Of a stretch of 64,000 nucleotides of DNA, positions 1-8,679 are shown in pieces (the stretch's first letter is position 1; each line of letters opens with the position of its first letter). Made by a program: the position numbers and the translations under genes. Source of the stretch: Legionella shakespearei DSM 23087 (GTDB lineage Bacteria > Pseudomonadota > Gammaproteobacteria > Legionellales > Legionellaceae); assembly GCF_000373765.1 (NCBI RefSeq), contig NZ_KB892382.1, positions 108,944 through 172,943 on the forward strand. The letters are read 5' to 3'. The notes below the pieces were generated by a model. That model was not told the origin of the DNA and did not search any database. It saw nothing but the letters and a program-made list of their open reading frames with translations.

Positions 1-349
1 TTGCTTGTATGGTCAGGGCATGAAGTTGGGCTCGTTGTTGATGATGATCGTTCATTTGAACTTTCGTTGACTTGATTTGCTCTTGTAGCATGTGGATGGC
101 TTTGACTCGCTCTTTCAAAATCTCATCGACACGTTGGCTGACCCTATCCAGGCCAAGCGACAATTCACCGCTTAACACGTTATCCAGGCGAATTTTTGCC
201 ATGCGTTTATAGCGTTCGGCTTGCATGGTTTGCAGCGCAACGAGTTTCTGGCTTTGTGTATTGTTCTGTTGGTCAATAGTCTGGATTTGTGAGTGAATCA
301 CGTCTATCCCTTTATCTATGGACAACAATATTTGACTGCCACTCTGCAT
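1..349 (-). CDS. Coiled-coil protein, partial (C-terminus beyond window edge)
   Basis: Reading the minus strand from an ATG at 349, the frame stays open for 116 codons to the window edge. The ATG has an AAGGA ribosome site about 8 nt upstream. The product is hydrophilic, rich in Q, K, E and L, and looks like a continuous alpha-helical coiled coil; it has no signal peptide or membrane segment in the visible part. It lies 11 nt downstream of the DUF6384-like gene and is probably the third gene of the same operon. Function unknown. Confidence 0.6.
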   Translation of the reverse strand, partial: MQSGSQILLSIDKGIDVIHSQIQTIDQQNNTQSQKLVALQTMQAERYKRMAKIRLDNVLSGELSLGLDRVSQRVDEILKERVKAIHMLQEQIKSTKVQMNDHHQQRAQLHALTIQA

Positions 350-360
350 GATCACGTTCC

Positions 361-1272
361 TTACCATGAGGTAATTGTTCCGCCGGGTGTTTGCATACGA
401 TATTCCGGTTTCAGATAACCTTTCTTTTTAATACCAAAAATATTATTTTGAATGATGCCATCGTCCTTTTTATCGGCGGCTATGCGATCAAACAATGATT
501 GATCCACCCGTATGCCCCATTTGTTGACGGAGTAGGTCTTGCCATCTTCTTCATTCACAATAGGGAGTGTGAGCACCTGGCCTTTGGGAGTCACGGCTTC
601 CACAATAATGTAATAATTCCTTGCCTGAGTGTTAATATTGGGAATTCGCCACACCCCACTGCGCTCTCCTTGTCGGGATACAATACGTAGTACGTATTCA
701 CTGTTCAGATCCGCCAGCAATTGTTTCATCTGTTCCAGGGCAACCGTAGCAGACTTACTGTCCTTTTTGCTCAGATCCAGCTTGCCTTGCTCAAGTAACG
801 AGGTGGCTTCTTCCAGTGCCATAGGGACTTTCGTCTGTGTTTTGATTTGCTGATAATAAGCATCCAATTGCTGAGGCAATTCGGCGAATTTATGTTCGGC
901 AGGTTTCACGACAAGGAAAAAGTACAGACACCACAGTAATACGATGGCTGCCAGGCCTGCCAGCCCGATTTTACCCCACTTACCCCTGCGGATATAGAGT
1001 GAAGCCAACCAGGTATTGAAGTTCTTCGCTGGCGGTGTATAAACAAACCGGCCTTCTTTTAAGGATTCAACACCTTGTTCAAGCACCTCATCCGGAACCG
1101 TGATGCCCTGTGATCTATAGATTTGTCTTAATCGTTCAATCATTAGTTTATCGCGATCTTCGGAATTCAGCTCCCTGTCGACTAACAACTGTTGATAACG
1201 CAGGGTATCAACGACATCCATCGCCAACATAATGTCATCCAGTGGAGCTTTCTCTTGAGTATCCTCGGCCAT
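361..1272 (-). CDS. DUF6384-like membrane-anchored protein
   Basis: This 303-residue protein has a charged helical N-terminal domain of about 95 residues, with a DxVDTLRY-type segment near residues 19-26. One membrane helix follows (about 99-122), then a helical stretch and a beta-rich C-terminal domain. The N-terminal pattern recalls the DUF6384 family; that is recognition by eye. It starts 3 nt after the stop of the upstream coiled-coil gene and is followed closely by the partial gene at the window edge, so the three are probably co-transcribed. Function is not known to me. A membrane scaffold partnered with the two coiled-coil proteins is inference. Confidence 0.6.
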   Translation of the reverse strand: MAEDTQEKAPLDDIMLAMDVVDTLRYQQLLVDRELNSEDRDKLMIERLRQIYRSQGITVPDEVLEQGVESLKEGRFVYTPPAKNFNTWLASLYIRRGKWGKIGLAGLAAIVLLWCLYFFLVVKPAEHKFAELPQQLDAYYQQIKTQTKVPMALEEATSLLEQGKLDLSKKDSKSATVALEQMKQLLADLNSEYVLRIVSRQGERSGVWRIPNINTQARNYYIIVEAVTPKGQVLTLPIVNEEDGKTYSVNKWGIRVDQSLFDRIAADKKDDGIIQNNIFGIKKKGYLKPEYRMQTPGGTITSW

Positions 1273-1275
1273 GTT

Positions 1276-2472
1276 TTATCCATTACTCTCTTTGCTTTGC
1301 TGCGGGAATTCAAGCGGCAATGCTTTGCCTTCATCCACCAATCGAGCCAGACGCTGCTTTCCATCTTCCACAGCCGTGCGGATCTCTTCTGCGTTTTTTG
1401 TGCTTAGGGTGCGCATTTCATTGATGATTTCAAAGGAGTGCTCTTGGTATCGGATGACGGAATCCACCAGCTTTTTGACCGCATCCACCCGAATCGTAGG
1501 ACCATAACCCGCTTTCAAGGCTTCTTCTTGTACTTTCCCACCAATTTCAGCCAAATCTTCCATGCTTTTGCTAATGCCTTCTTTCATCGCATTTAAAGTT
1601 TTAGTGCTTTCATACAAGCCATGCAAACCGGTAAACGAAGCGTTGAGTGCCGTCAGAACCGTTTCATTGGTGCCAAAAAAGCTGATTGCCTGCTGATAAA
1701 CCCGTTCTTTTGCATTAGTAGTTTGTAATAAGCGAGCCATAATGACTTCAGAGGAATGATAATTTATGGTTAAGTTATCGGATAAGTCTTTAGCAATTTG
1801 ATAGCGACGATCATGATACTGAAAAACTCTTATTTTCTCATCACGAGCCAATTCCAGTTTCGCTCTCGCAGCCAAATCATCCCCTTTAAAATCAGCAACC
1901 GCTTTCACCGCTTTTTCAAGATCGGCCTTGGCTTTTGCCAATTCTTTTTCCGCTTTTTTTAACACGTCCAGCGCCAACACCTCTGACTCTTTCAGAGCGC
2001 CGCGAAAATCCTGATAGGCATTTAAAATGACGTGTTCCCGTTTAATTTGATCTTTCGAGTCAGCAGCAACATCAAGGTAGGTGTGTTTGATTTTTTCAAA
2101 ACGCTGAGAGATATCGCCTCGTGAGACCTTCATCCAGATATTGGAAATTCGCTCCATGGTATCAATTTTACCATCATCAAGCTGCATGACCATTTTTTTC
2201 GCGTCATCACGAATACTGTTGAATGAATTGGTAATCTCTTCATAGCGCTGTCCCAGTTGCATGCCGCTGATTTGTTCTCTTACCACCTCGTTAAACAACG
2301 ATGCCTGGCTAAGTGTTCGAGCAATCGCCAGAGTTTTTTCTTCATCGAGATCTGATATTTGATTGATTAAATCAACAATGGGAGCCTCATTTGATTTTTC
2401 AGGAACTAAACTAAGATCACGAAGTTGATTAAGTGCGGCATCCAGATATTTCAAGGGTTGCATGGTATTCAT
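1276..2472 (-). CDS. Coiled-coil protein, possibly TelA-like
   Basis: The ATG at 2472 is chosen because an AGGAG lies 9 nt upstream; an upstream ATG at 2520 would add 16 residues without a clear ribosome site. The 398-residue product is almost entirely helical, with a long K/A/E-rich coiled coil around residues 165-205. It has no signal peptide or membrane span. The helical layout and a segment with an FFGTNET motif near the middle are reminiscent of TelA (toxic anion resistance) proteins, but I am not sure of this. It is the first gene of the minus-strand operon with the DUF6384-like gene. Confidence 0.5.
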   Translation of the reverse strand: MNTMQPLKYLDAALNQLRDLSLVPEKSNEAPIVDLINQISDLDEEKTLAIARTLSQASLFNEVVREQISGMQLGQRYEEITNSFNSIRDDAKKMVMQLDDGKIDTMERISNIWMKVSRGDISQRFEKIKHTYLDVAADSKDQIKREHVILNAYQDFRGALKESEVLALDVLKKAEKELAKAKADLEKAVKAVADFKGDDLAARAKLELARDEKIRVFQYHDRRYQIAKDLSDNLTINYHSSEVIMARLLQTTNAKERVYQQAISFFGTNETVLTALNASFTGLHGLYESTKTLNAMKEGISKSMEDLAEIGGKVQEEALKAGYGPTIRVDAVKKLVDSVIRYQEHSFEIINEMRTLSTKNAEEIRTAVEDGKQRLARLVDEGKALPLEFPQQSKESNG

Positions 2473-2654
2473 AGAATAAGACTCCTGTCCGTTTTCATCG
2501 CGTGTACGATGTATTTCCAATTAATAGTGAGAAAATCAAACAAAGTGATTTCAATTAAATATAGCAAAAAAATAGCCACACGCAGAAATGAGGTGGTTTA
2601 GAGTCGGGGTTAACTGCCAGATAATGATCGTAGGGTGAGTGATTTAAAATAAGT

Positions 2655-2706
2655 GTAGCCTTGATGCAGCGATAGCGTAATCAAGGTTTTCATGCAGCAA
2701 GGCTAC
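2655..2706. repeat. Palindromic repeat family C, copy 1
   Basis: GTAGCCTTGAT...AAGGCTAC inverted repeat in the gap upstream of murB. It has the same arms as the copies at 5697-5790 and 25713-25748. Confidence 0.75.
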
Positions 2707-2816
2707 AGTTTTTTATATATTTTAATCAATCTTCTTATCCATAACTCGCGTTAAGTTAATACTTATAAGGAAAAATGCATTATAATCATTATCCATAATC
2801 TACTGATCAACAGCAC

Positions 2817-3836
2817 ATGATGAACCTTCAAGAGAATGTGAGTTTAACCCACTTAAATACATTGCAACTAGAATCAACTGCATCCCATTATGTCGTGTTA
2901 AATCAAATCGAACAGTTAGAGGCAATTCGTTCAGTTCTCTCTGACTTTTCGCAGTTCTTTGTTTTAGGAGGGGGAAGTAATTTAATTGTACCCTCGGCAT
3001 ATCAAGGTTTAGTCATTCATAATCAATTGCGGGGCATCACGATTAATCAAATCGGGCAAGATCGAATTGTGACGGCAATGGCTGGGGAAAATTGGGATGA
3101 GTTTGTGGCTTATTGCACTGAAAATAGGGCTTTTGGGTTAGAAAATCTCAGTTTGATTCCAGGTACAGTCGGTGCTTCACCAATTCAGAATATTGGCGCA
3201 TATGGGGTAGAGGTAAAAGATTTTATTGAAGAAGTTTTAGTTTATGACCTGCAAACTGCACAACTCCTCAGTCTAAGCAATGATGACTGTAAATTTACTT
3301 ATAGAAACAGTGTATTAAAAAATAATTCACGTTACATTGTAATCAGCGTTAGTTTTAAATTATCTGCACAACCGAATCTTAATTTGAGTTATGGAGATGT
3401 GGCGGCAAGAATGTCTGCCATTAATGATTCTACTCCCTATGACTTACGTAAAATAATTATTGATATCCGCCAAAGTAAATTACCCAATCCGCAAGAGTTG
3501 GGAAATGCCGGTAGTTTTTTCCATAATCCTGTTTTACCAGCCAAAAAAGTTCGGGAATTGCTTATTCAATATCCAAAACTCCCTCAGTTCCCCACGCCAG
3601 ATCCAGAGTACATTAAAATTTCTGCGGGTTGGCTTATTGATAATTTAGGACTTAAAGGATTGCGGCATGACAATGTAGGCGTTTATTCAAAACAAGCATT
3701 GGTATTAGTGAATTATGGGGGCGCTTGTCAATCAGAATTACTGGAATTTGCTGGGTGGATACAAGCTCAAATTAAAGAAAGCTATGATGTGCAACTTAAT
3801 ATCGAACCCATTGTCCTGGCTGAGGAGCGGCAATAG
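2817..3836 (+). CDS. murB: UDP-N-acetylenolpyruvoylglucosamine reductase (MurB, type I)
   Basis: MurB reduces UDP-GlcNAc-enolpyruvate to UDP-MurNAc with NADPH and FAD in the cytoplasm, the second committed step of peptidoglycan synthesis. The 339-residue length and the YRNSVLK segment fit the E. coli type I form. Visible motifs are the FAD-binding GGGSNLIV near residue 50, the IPGTVGASPIQNIGAYG loop near 118-134, and GNAGSFFHNP near 227-236, which carries the catalytic Ser. The start is ATGATG, so either Met may be used. The gene stands alone, flanked by a family C repeat upstream and a convergent hipA downstream, rather than in a division/cell-wall cluster. A second, type II murB could exist elsewhere in the genome; this window cannot show it. 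Confidence 0.9.
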   Translation: MMNLQENVSLTHLNTLQLESTASHYVVLNQIEQLEAIRSVLSDFSQFFVLGGGSNLIVPSAYQGLVIHNQLRGITINQIGQDRIVTAMAGENWDEFVAYCTENRAFGLENLSLIPGTVGASPIQNIGAYGVEVKDFIEEVLVYDLQTAQLLSLSNDDCKFTYRNSVLKNNSRYIVISVSFKLSAQPNLNLSYGDVAARMSAINDSTPYDLRKIIIDIRQSKLPNPQELGNAGSFFHNPVLPAKKVRELLIQYPKLPQFPTPDPEYIKISAGWLIDNLGLKGLRHDNVGVYSKQALVLVNYGGACQSELLEFAGWIQAQIKESYDVQLNIEPIVLAEERQ

Positions 3837-3921
3837 CCTAGTCAGTACAATGCCAAGGCTTCGAGACAGCGCTACAAAAGCATAATTATCTCTTATTGAG
3901 AACGGTCGCCCCTCTTCAGTG

Positions 3922-5118
3922 TTATTTTGTTGCTCGTAAGTCACCAATTCTTTTTGTAATCATGCGATGCAATAAATTCCTTTTATTTTCAGGCATATCG
4001 ATTAAATAGAGACTCTGATAATGATTTACAAATCGTGCTATAAGATTATCTAATGTCGTATTTATTGCCTTTGCGCTTATTTTATAACGCTCCGCAAAAT
4101 CGATAAATGTTTTTCTCTTAATGTTATCATCACGCCCATCAATTTTAAGAGCCATTTTGAAGTCACTATAAATAGCGGTGCAAATCAAATCATACAGGGG
4201 GGTTAGGGTAATAGTCCCATCTTCCAATGTGTGTAAGCTGATATTTTTCGCGTGCAAGTCACCGTTGCATATAAGATAGGAAAAGACGTACTGGCGAAGC
4301 AAATTTAAAATTTCCAGTTGAGGGGCATTCGTTATTTGCATTAAGGCATCGGCAATTTGATTAATAGAAATACGATATTTATCAGCAGGATAACGATTTA
4401 AAAATTGGCAGGCATCTTCTTGATGTAATTTTATTTGGTTATTCCTGTCAAATCTTTCTACTAATAGCCCACTGTTGTTGTCCTTATCAGTGACTATCTT
4501 AGCCTTTGCTACATCAAAACCACATTTTTTTGCGAGTAGTAAACACTGTAATTCATTTTGAATTAAATTATTTTTATCTTCCGGATTCAATTTCAAGATA
4601 TAAGTTTTATCTTTTTTTGCAATATTCAAAGGGAAACTGATCATAGACGCTGAGATTTTTTCTTGGACTCCGGCTAATGATTTTGTATCCAGGATCAAGC
4701 TATCAGGAGCTATTGTTTCTTCAAAGTAAGAGTAAAAATTAACGGCATCTAATCTTGGAGGAGCATTCACGCCAGTACGCTCATGATCTTCAACGTAAAT
4801 ATCACCTACGCAATCAGTACCTACTGCTGCAAAAAGAGAAAATAAATCATCTTTTGACGTTTTAATCTTGCTAATTAATGCATTAAGCCGTCTTCCTTCA
4901 GGCAGCAAACCTGCAAAAAAAGGCGGCAAATTATCACCATGGATGACTATATTGGCTGAGTTTTTAGGAATGCAGTATGAAAAATAAGGTGCTTTAGTAT
5001 TCTGAATAAAATGGGGATTCAGTTCAAATTCACATCCTTGATTCGTTCTTTGCAGAATTCCTGCAAATTCAGAATTTTTTAAAATAATTAACTTGTTGAT
5101 GTCTTTATAATTATTCAT
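3922..5118 (-). CDS. hipA: HipA-family serine/threonine kinase toxin
   Basis: The 398-residue protein has the HipA layout: an N-terminal HipA_1 subdomain (about 10-110) and a kinase-like C-terminal domain. SLAGVQEK (148-155) matches the ejectable P-loop whose Ser is autophosphorylated in E. coli HipA. GDLHAKN (286-292; D287) is the catalytic loop, and the YD at 309-310 corresponds to the metal-binding Asp. All key residues are present, so it is probably an active kinase; E. coli HipA targets GltX and causes persistence. It overlaps hipB by 8 nt and would be translated after it. Unlike the short split HipT/HipS systems, this is full length. Its target here is unknown. Confidence 0.85.
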   Translation of the reverse strand: MNNYKDINKLIILKNSEFAGILQRTNQGCEFELNPHFIQNTKAPYFSYCIPKNSANIVIHGDNLPPFFAGLLPEGRRLNALISKIKTSKDDLFSLFAAVGTDCVGDIYVEDHERTGVNAPPRLDAVNFYSYFEETIAPDSLILDTKSLAGVQEKISASMISFPLNIAKKDKTYILKLNPEDKNNLIQNELQCLLLAKKCGFDVAKAKIVTDKDNNSGLLVERFDRNNQIKLHQEDACQFLNRYPADKYRISINQIADALMQITNAPQLEILNLLRQYVFSYLICNGDLHAKNISLHTLEDGTITLTPLYDLICTAIYSDFKMALKIDGRDDNIKRKTFIDFAERYKISAKAINTTLDNLIARFVNHYQSLYLIDMPENKRNLLHRMITKRIGDLRATK

Positions 5119-5359
5119 TTGGATTCACCAAGCCTGATGAGCCTCGCTCTATCACAAGCTGTAATCCCAGAATCTGCAGGACATCTATAATCTTGCCTAT
5201 TTGAGCTGTTTTTTTTCCCCGTTCAATCTGACTTACAAAATTAATACTGGTATTGGATAGTTCCGCCAACTGGGTTTGCGTGAGCCGTCTTCGCTTGCGT
5301 TCCCTTTCAATAGCTTGACCAAGAATGACGATTTGTTGATGTGGCAGGTTATTTTTCAT
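5111..5359 (-). CDS. hipB: HipB-family antitoxin (Xre/Cro HTH)
   Basis: This 82-residue protein has a helix-turn-helix of the Xre type (LTQTQLAELSNTSINFVSQIE) and a conserved GKKTAQ turn. It is the expected antitoxin and autorepressor for the adjacent hipA. The ATG at 5359 gives the usual HipB size; the frame opens upstream to 5464, but that extension is AT-rich and unlike the family. The gene overlaps the hipA start by 8 nt, which suggests translational coupling with the antitoxin made first. Confidence 0.8.
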   Translation of the reverse strand: MKNNLPHQQIVILGQAIERERKRRRLTQTQLAELSNTSINFVSQIERGKKTAQIGKIIDVLQILGLQLVIERGSSGLVNPNE

Positions 5360-5537
5360 ATTCTCGTGTGAATTTATGTATGATTTATTATTTATTATAA
5401 CATAAATCTTATTTTTTTCACTTGTACGGATGAAAAAATGTAGTTTTATATAAATTATAGTCATTTAAAATTTGTTATTCACTCGATCGAGTTAAAATAG
5501 CTCTTTTCCTTTTGCTACAAGGAATTCAAAAGCAAAG

Positions 5538-5630
5538 TTCCGCTTCCTCACGGTCGCGGCTCGGTTTTCGTGTTTTCGTATTTACTTCATCGTGCATCGA
5601 AAACCGAGCCGCGACTGTAAAGGAGCGGAA
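5538..5630. repeat. Palindromic repeat family D, copy 1
   Basis: TTCCGCTTCCTCACGGTCGC arm with a mostly complementary right arm ending in GAGCGGAA. The right arm is degenerate (CTGTAAAGG instead of CCGTCAGG). The core ACTTCATCGTGCA is shared, in opposite orientation, with the copy at 34986-35078. Confidence 0.75.
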
Positions 5631-5696
5631 TTTTTGTTGAGGCACGGAGCCTGGGGCACTGCTTTTTTATCAAGAACCAAGGGCTGATATTAAACT

Positions 5697-5790
5697 GTAG
5701 CCTTGATGCAGCGATAGCGTAATCAAGGTTTCCATTGTGTCCAACTTTTAGTACGAAAACCTTGATTACGCTTCGCTGCATCAAGGCTAC
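5697..5790. repeat. Palindromic repeat family C, copy 2 (long form)
   Basis: Two C arms face each other (GTAGCCTTGATGCAGCGATA ... TGCATCAAGGCTAC), with a second internal inverted pair around AACCTTGATTACG. It lies between hipB and the FAD monooxygenase, ending 10 nt from the latter's stop. Confidence 0.8.
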
Positions 5791-5800
5791 CCTGTTAATA

Positions 5801-6976
5801 TCATTGCGGAGCCACTGGCTTGGTTGTGTACCATTGTTCTCCGAGGATGATTTGTTGCCACCAACGGTCCATTTTTTCTTGATCCATGCCTTGCCATAAA
5901 GGGGGATTTAATACTAAAGCATCTCCCATTCGTTTCGAGAGTTCATAGGTTGCCAATCGATTGCTTAGAGTGTTTTTTTCCCATCGCTCAATTGCCTGAG
6001 ACATATCATCAGAAACATTGAGTTGTGCCTGTAAATTTAATGCATCTTGTATTGCCAGTGATGCGCCACTGCCTACATGGGGGCGTAAGACAACACTTGC
6101 GTCGCCCAGTAAAAGTGCTCCTTTGGACACCAGTTTTTCAACACCGACATCCACCACTTTTTGCATAAAGGGTAGTGGGGTATCTATGATGATTTGAGCC
6201 ATTACTTTAGGTAGTTTTGAATCTGCTAATTGATGTAAATGTTTTGTTGCTGTTTCTGAAAAATTGCCTGGGCTTGTATGGCCTAAATCAGCCAGGTTTT
6301 CTGCGTCTAATTTTTCATAAAATACCCAGTTTAATTTTTTAACGCCCTCATGATTGACGGGATAAGCCAGCAGGTGACCATTGTTAAAACAATAATAGGG
6401 AACGTCATTGATGAATGGAGATTTATCTTTAATCAAATCAAAATCGATTACGCCTCGCCATGCTACATAACCAGAATAAGTTAATTGAGAGCGTTCAGAA
6501 ATAAGTTTTCTTCCCATAGATTGCGCACCATCGGCGAAAATTATTAAATCAAATTCCTGGGTTTCACCAGACTCAAACAGGATTTGACCAGGTTTTTCTT
6601 TCGCAAGGGTGACATCGACTATGCGACATTCATTTTTATATAGTTCATCAGGAATCCGCTTTCGTAAATTAAGAAACAGGGTATCCCAGTGAAGGCTGAC
6701 AACTGATATGTCCTGATGCCATATATTGTGGCCGTAGTCAGGTTTGCTGGGTAATTGACAGTAAAAACTTCGTGCTGAGGATGAGTATGCTACTGTTTCC
6801 TTGTCAATAAGGTTTTTAGATATCAGGGTATCAAGCAATTCTTTTGAAATGGTAATGCCTGCACCGCGAGATTTTAAATTGTTTGAGCGTTCATAGACAG
6901 TAACTTCAAATTTATCTTTTAATAACAATGCTGCTGCACAACCAGCGATTGAGCCGCCTATAATAGCGATTTTCAA
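5801..6976 (-). CDS. FAD-dependent monooxygenase (PHBH-fold)
   Basis: The 391-residue protein begins with an FAD-binding Rossmann segment, IAIIGGSIAGCAAALLL (residues 3-19), followed by an acidic strand end (VYER). The second FAD motif, GDASVVLRPHVGSGAS, lies near residues 291-306. This is the layout of group A aromatic/lipid hydroxylases of the UbiH/PHBH superfamily, which use NAD(P)H and O2. It has no membrane segment. The Gly-rich first loop (GGSIAG) departs slightly from GxGxxG, as in several FAD_binding_3 proteins. Substrate unknown. Monocistronic by context. Confidence 0.75.
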   Translation of the reverse strand: MKIAIIGGSIAGCAAALLLKDKFEVTVYERSNNLKSRGAGITISKELLDTLISKNLIDKETVAYSSSARSFYCQLPSKPDYGHNIWHQDISVVSLHWDTLFLNLRKRIPDELYKNECRIVDVTLAKEKPGQILFESGETQEFDLIIFADGAQSMGRKLISERSQLTYSGYVAWRGVIDFDLIKDKSPFINDVPYYCFNNGHLLAYPVNHEGVKKLNWVFYEKLDAENLADLGHTSPGNFSETATKHLHQLADSKLPKVMAQIIIDTPLPFMQKVVDVGVEKLVSKGALLLGDASVVLRPHVGSGASLAIQDALNLQAQLNVSDDMSQAIERWEKNTLSNRLATYELSKRMGDALVLNPPLWQGMDQEKMDRWWQQIILGEQWYTTKPVAPQ

Positions 6977-7096
6977 TTTTATACCCTTTCTGTACTATTT
7001 AAAGCAGCAGATTATACGATAAATACATAGGAAATCACCTCGGCAATGATAAGATATTTAGTCCGAGGAGAATGAGATAATTTATAAGGAATGATC

Positions 7097-7465
7097 ATGA
7101 TGTTTAGCAGTAAGAAAAAAGCTTTAATCACAGCAACATTATTAATGTCAACCAATAGTGTAGTAAATGCTGTTGGCCTGGAGTTTGTATTTTTCCCCTC
7201 AATTCCAACCCGAATTGAAAATCCATTATATCGAACTATGGATGCCAAATGTACTATAGAAACTCAGGATGCCCAGAATGAATTAGTCGGTGTCATGAAA
7301 ATAAAAACAGCATCAATTAACAACGTGCATTTAAATCCTGGTGAGAATGTATCGATTTTAGTGAAGAATGGCGATATAATGCACATTATTGCTGATTTTG
7401 GATCACGGATTGAAATGACTAATAATGGCGAAGGAGTTGTACGGGCAGTTTGTTCTATAGGTTGA
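7097..7465 (+). CDS. Small secreted protein, unknown
   Basis: Three ATG codons sit together (7091, 7097, 7100). AAGGA at 7086-7090 best serves 7097 or 7100. The product of about 122 residues has a clear signal peptide (KKK, then a hydrophobic run ending in VVNA around residues 20-25). A mature beta-rich domain of about 95 residues follows, with two cysteines (in DAKCTIE and VRAVCSIG) that could form a disulfide. I do not recognise a family. It is probably periplasmic or secreted and sits 34 nt before the GxSxG hydrolase gene, perhaps in one operon. Confidence 0.6.
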   Translation: MMFSSKKKALITATLLMSTNSVVNAVGLEFVFFPSIPTRIENPLYRTMDAKCTIETQDAQNELVGVMKIKTASINNVHLNPGENVSILVKNGDIMHIIADFGSRIEMTNNGEGVVRAVCSIG

Positions 7466-7499
7466 TTAATCATAGATGCATACCAGATTAAGGTGAAAA

Positions 7500-8498
7500 A
7501 TGACTAAAATTATTAACGTGTACGTCAATGGAACGTTGGACTCAAACGAAGTACCCCAAAACGGCTCTATCAGTCTTGCTACCTTGCTTCATCATTTAAC
7601 CGTCAGGAATGAGAATAGCATGTCCACTTGTATTAAAGGATGTGCGTTGGAAAGCTGGGATCCTCGTGATTTATATCTGGTCTTCAGTTTTCATTCAAGC
7701 GCCCAGGCCGCCAGAATAGTCCGACAAGTGAAACAAGAACTGAAGAACAGTGAAGAGCCAATAGTTTTAAATATTTACGGCTTTAGCAGAGGGGCTATCG
7801 TTGCATTTATGACCTGTATGGAATTGGATCAGATAGACAGGTCGCGATTAACTATTAATGTTGCAGGGTTTGATCCTGTTCCTGTTAATTATCAGAGAAG
7901 CGTCAAGGCGGATATGTTTTTTGGAACAAGAACCACTCTTTCGTCAAAAGTAGCCGATCTTGGTGCTTGTCATAATGTAGGTGAAATGCTTGTTTTGTTT
8001 ACCAATCGGCCTTGCCCCAGTTTTATGGGTTTTTCCCCCATTTTGCCCATATTGCCTGATACTAGCCATTTTGAAGTGGATGTGATGCCAGGAAAACATG
8101 AGGATGCTGTCGCCTTTACTCTGGATCAGGGTAAAGTGAGTGCTGTGAATACTGAAAGTATACTTATGTTCCATCGAATTGTGGAATTTATGCAACGTTG
8201 TGGCACCGTTTTTGATTTCAGTCTGTTACGATTCGATGATAATTTGGTTGTTCCAATGGACTCTGACCACTTGCTAGGTCTATATGCTCAAACGGTGCAT
8301 GATATTGCAGCACAACACGACCGCTCCATGCATTTGAACAATACGATTCACACTATTCATTCAGAAGACAGAGTATATTTGAACAGACATCACCAGACCT
8401 TGGCTGGTGTAGCACCTAATGATGATCAATGTATTTTAACAGTAGAAAGGAATCCGCAAAATAGAGTTGCTGAGCCAGAGTTTAAGGCCGCTCTATAA
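7500..8498 (+). CDS. DUF2235/Tle-like alpha/beta-hydrolase, candidate effector
   Basis: The 332-residue protein carries a GFSRGA nucleophile elbow (near residues 97-102; GxSxG with Ser catalytic), followed by GFDPVPV, which supplies a candidate catalytic Asp. A GKHEDAV segment further on offers the His. This spacing is like DUF2235 and Tle1-type phospholipase effectors. The N-terminus (KIINVYVNGTLD) matches the typical first strand. It has no signal peptide or membrane span. I think a gene at this locus is listed among Dot/Icm substrates in L. pneumophila, but I cannot confirm it here. An esterase or lipase function is inference from the motif. Confidence 0.6.
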   Translation: MTKIINVYVNGTLDSNEVPQNGSISLATLLHHLTVRNENSMSTCIKGCALESWDPRDLYLVFSFHSSAQAARIVRQVKQELKNSEEPIVLNIYGFSRGAIVAFMTCMELDQIDRSRLTINVAGFDPVPVNYQRSVKADMFFGTRTTLSSKVADLGACHNVGEMLVLFTNRPCPSFMGFSPILPILPDTSHFEVDVMPGKHEDAVAFTLDQGKVSAVNTESILMFHRIVEFMQRCGTVFDFSLLRFDDNLVVPMDSDHLLGLYAQTVHDIAAQHDRSMHLNNTIHTIHSEDRVYLNRHHQTLAGVAPNDDQCILTVERNPQNRVAEPEFKAAL

Positions 8499-8679
8499 AA
8501 AAGGTTACAAGGAATATAATTTCGAGTAAAAATGAAATTTAAGCATAGACTTAGGATGGTGTAGCATGCTTAAAAGTTGTATCCATTTTTGCTCTTTTAA
8601 GTTACGGTTTGTAACAAATATATCAATTTGATGCAAGTTTTAGTATTAAATTGGATTACCTTTTTCATGCGGAGACATT

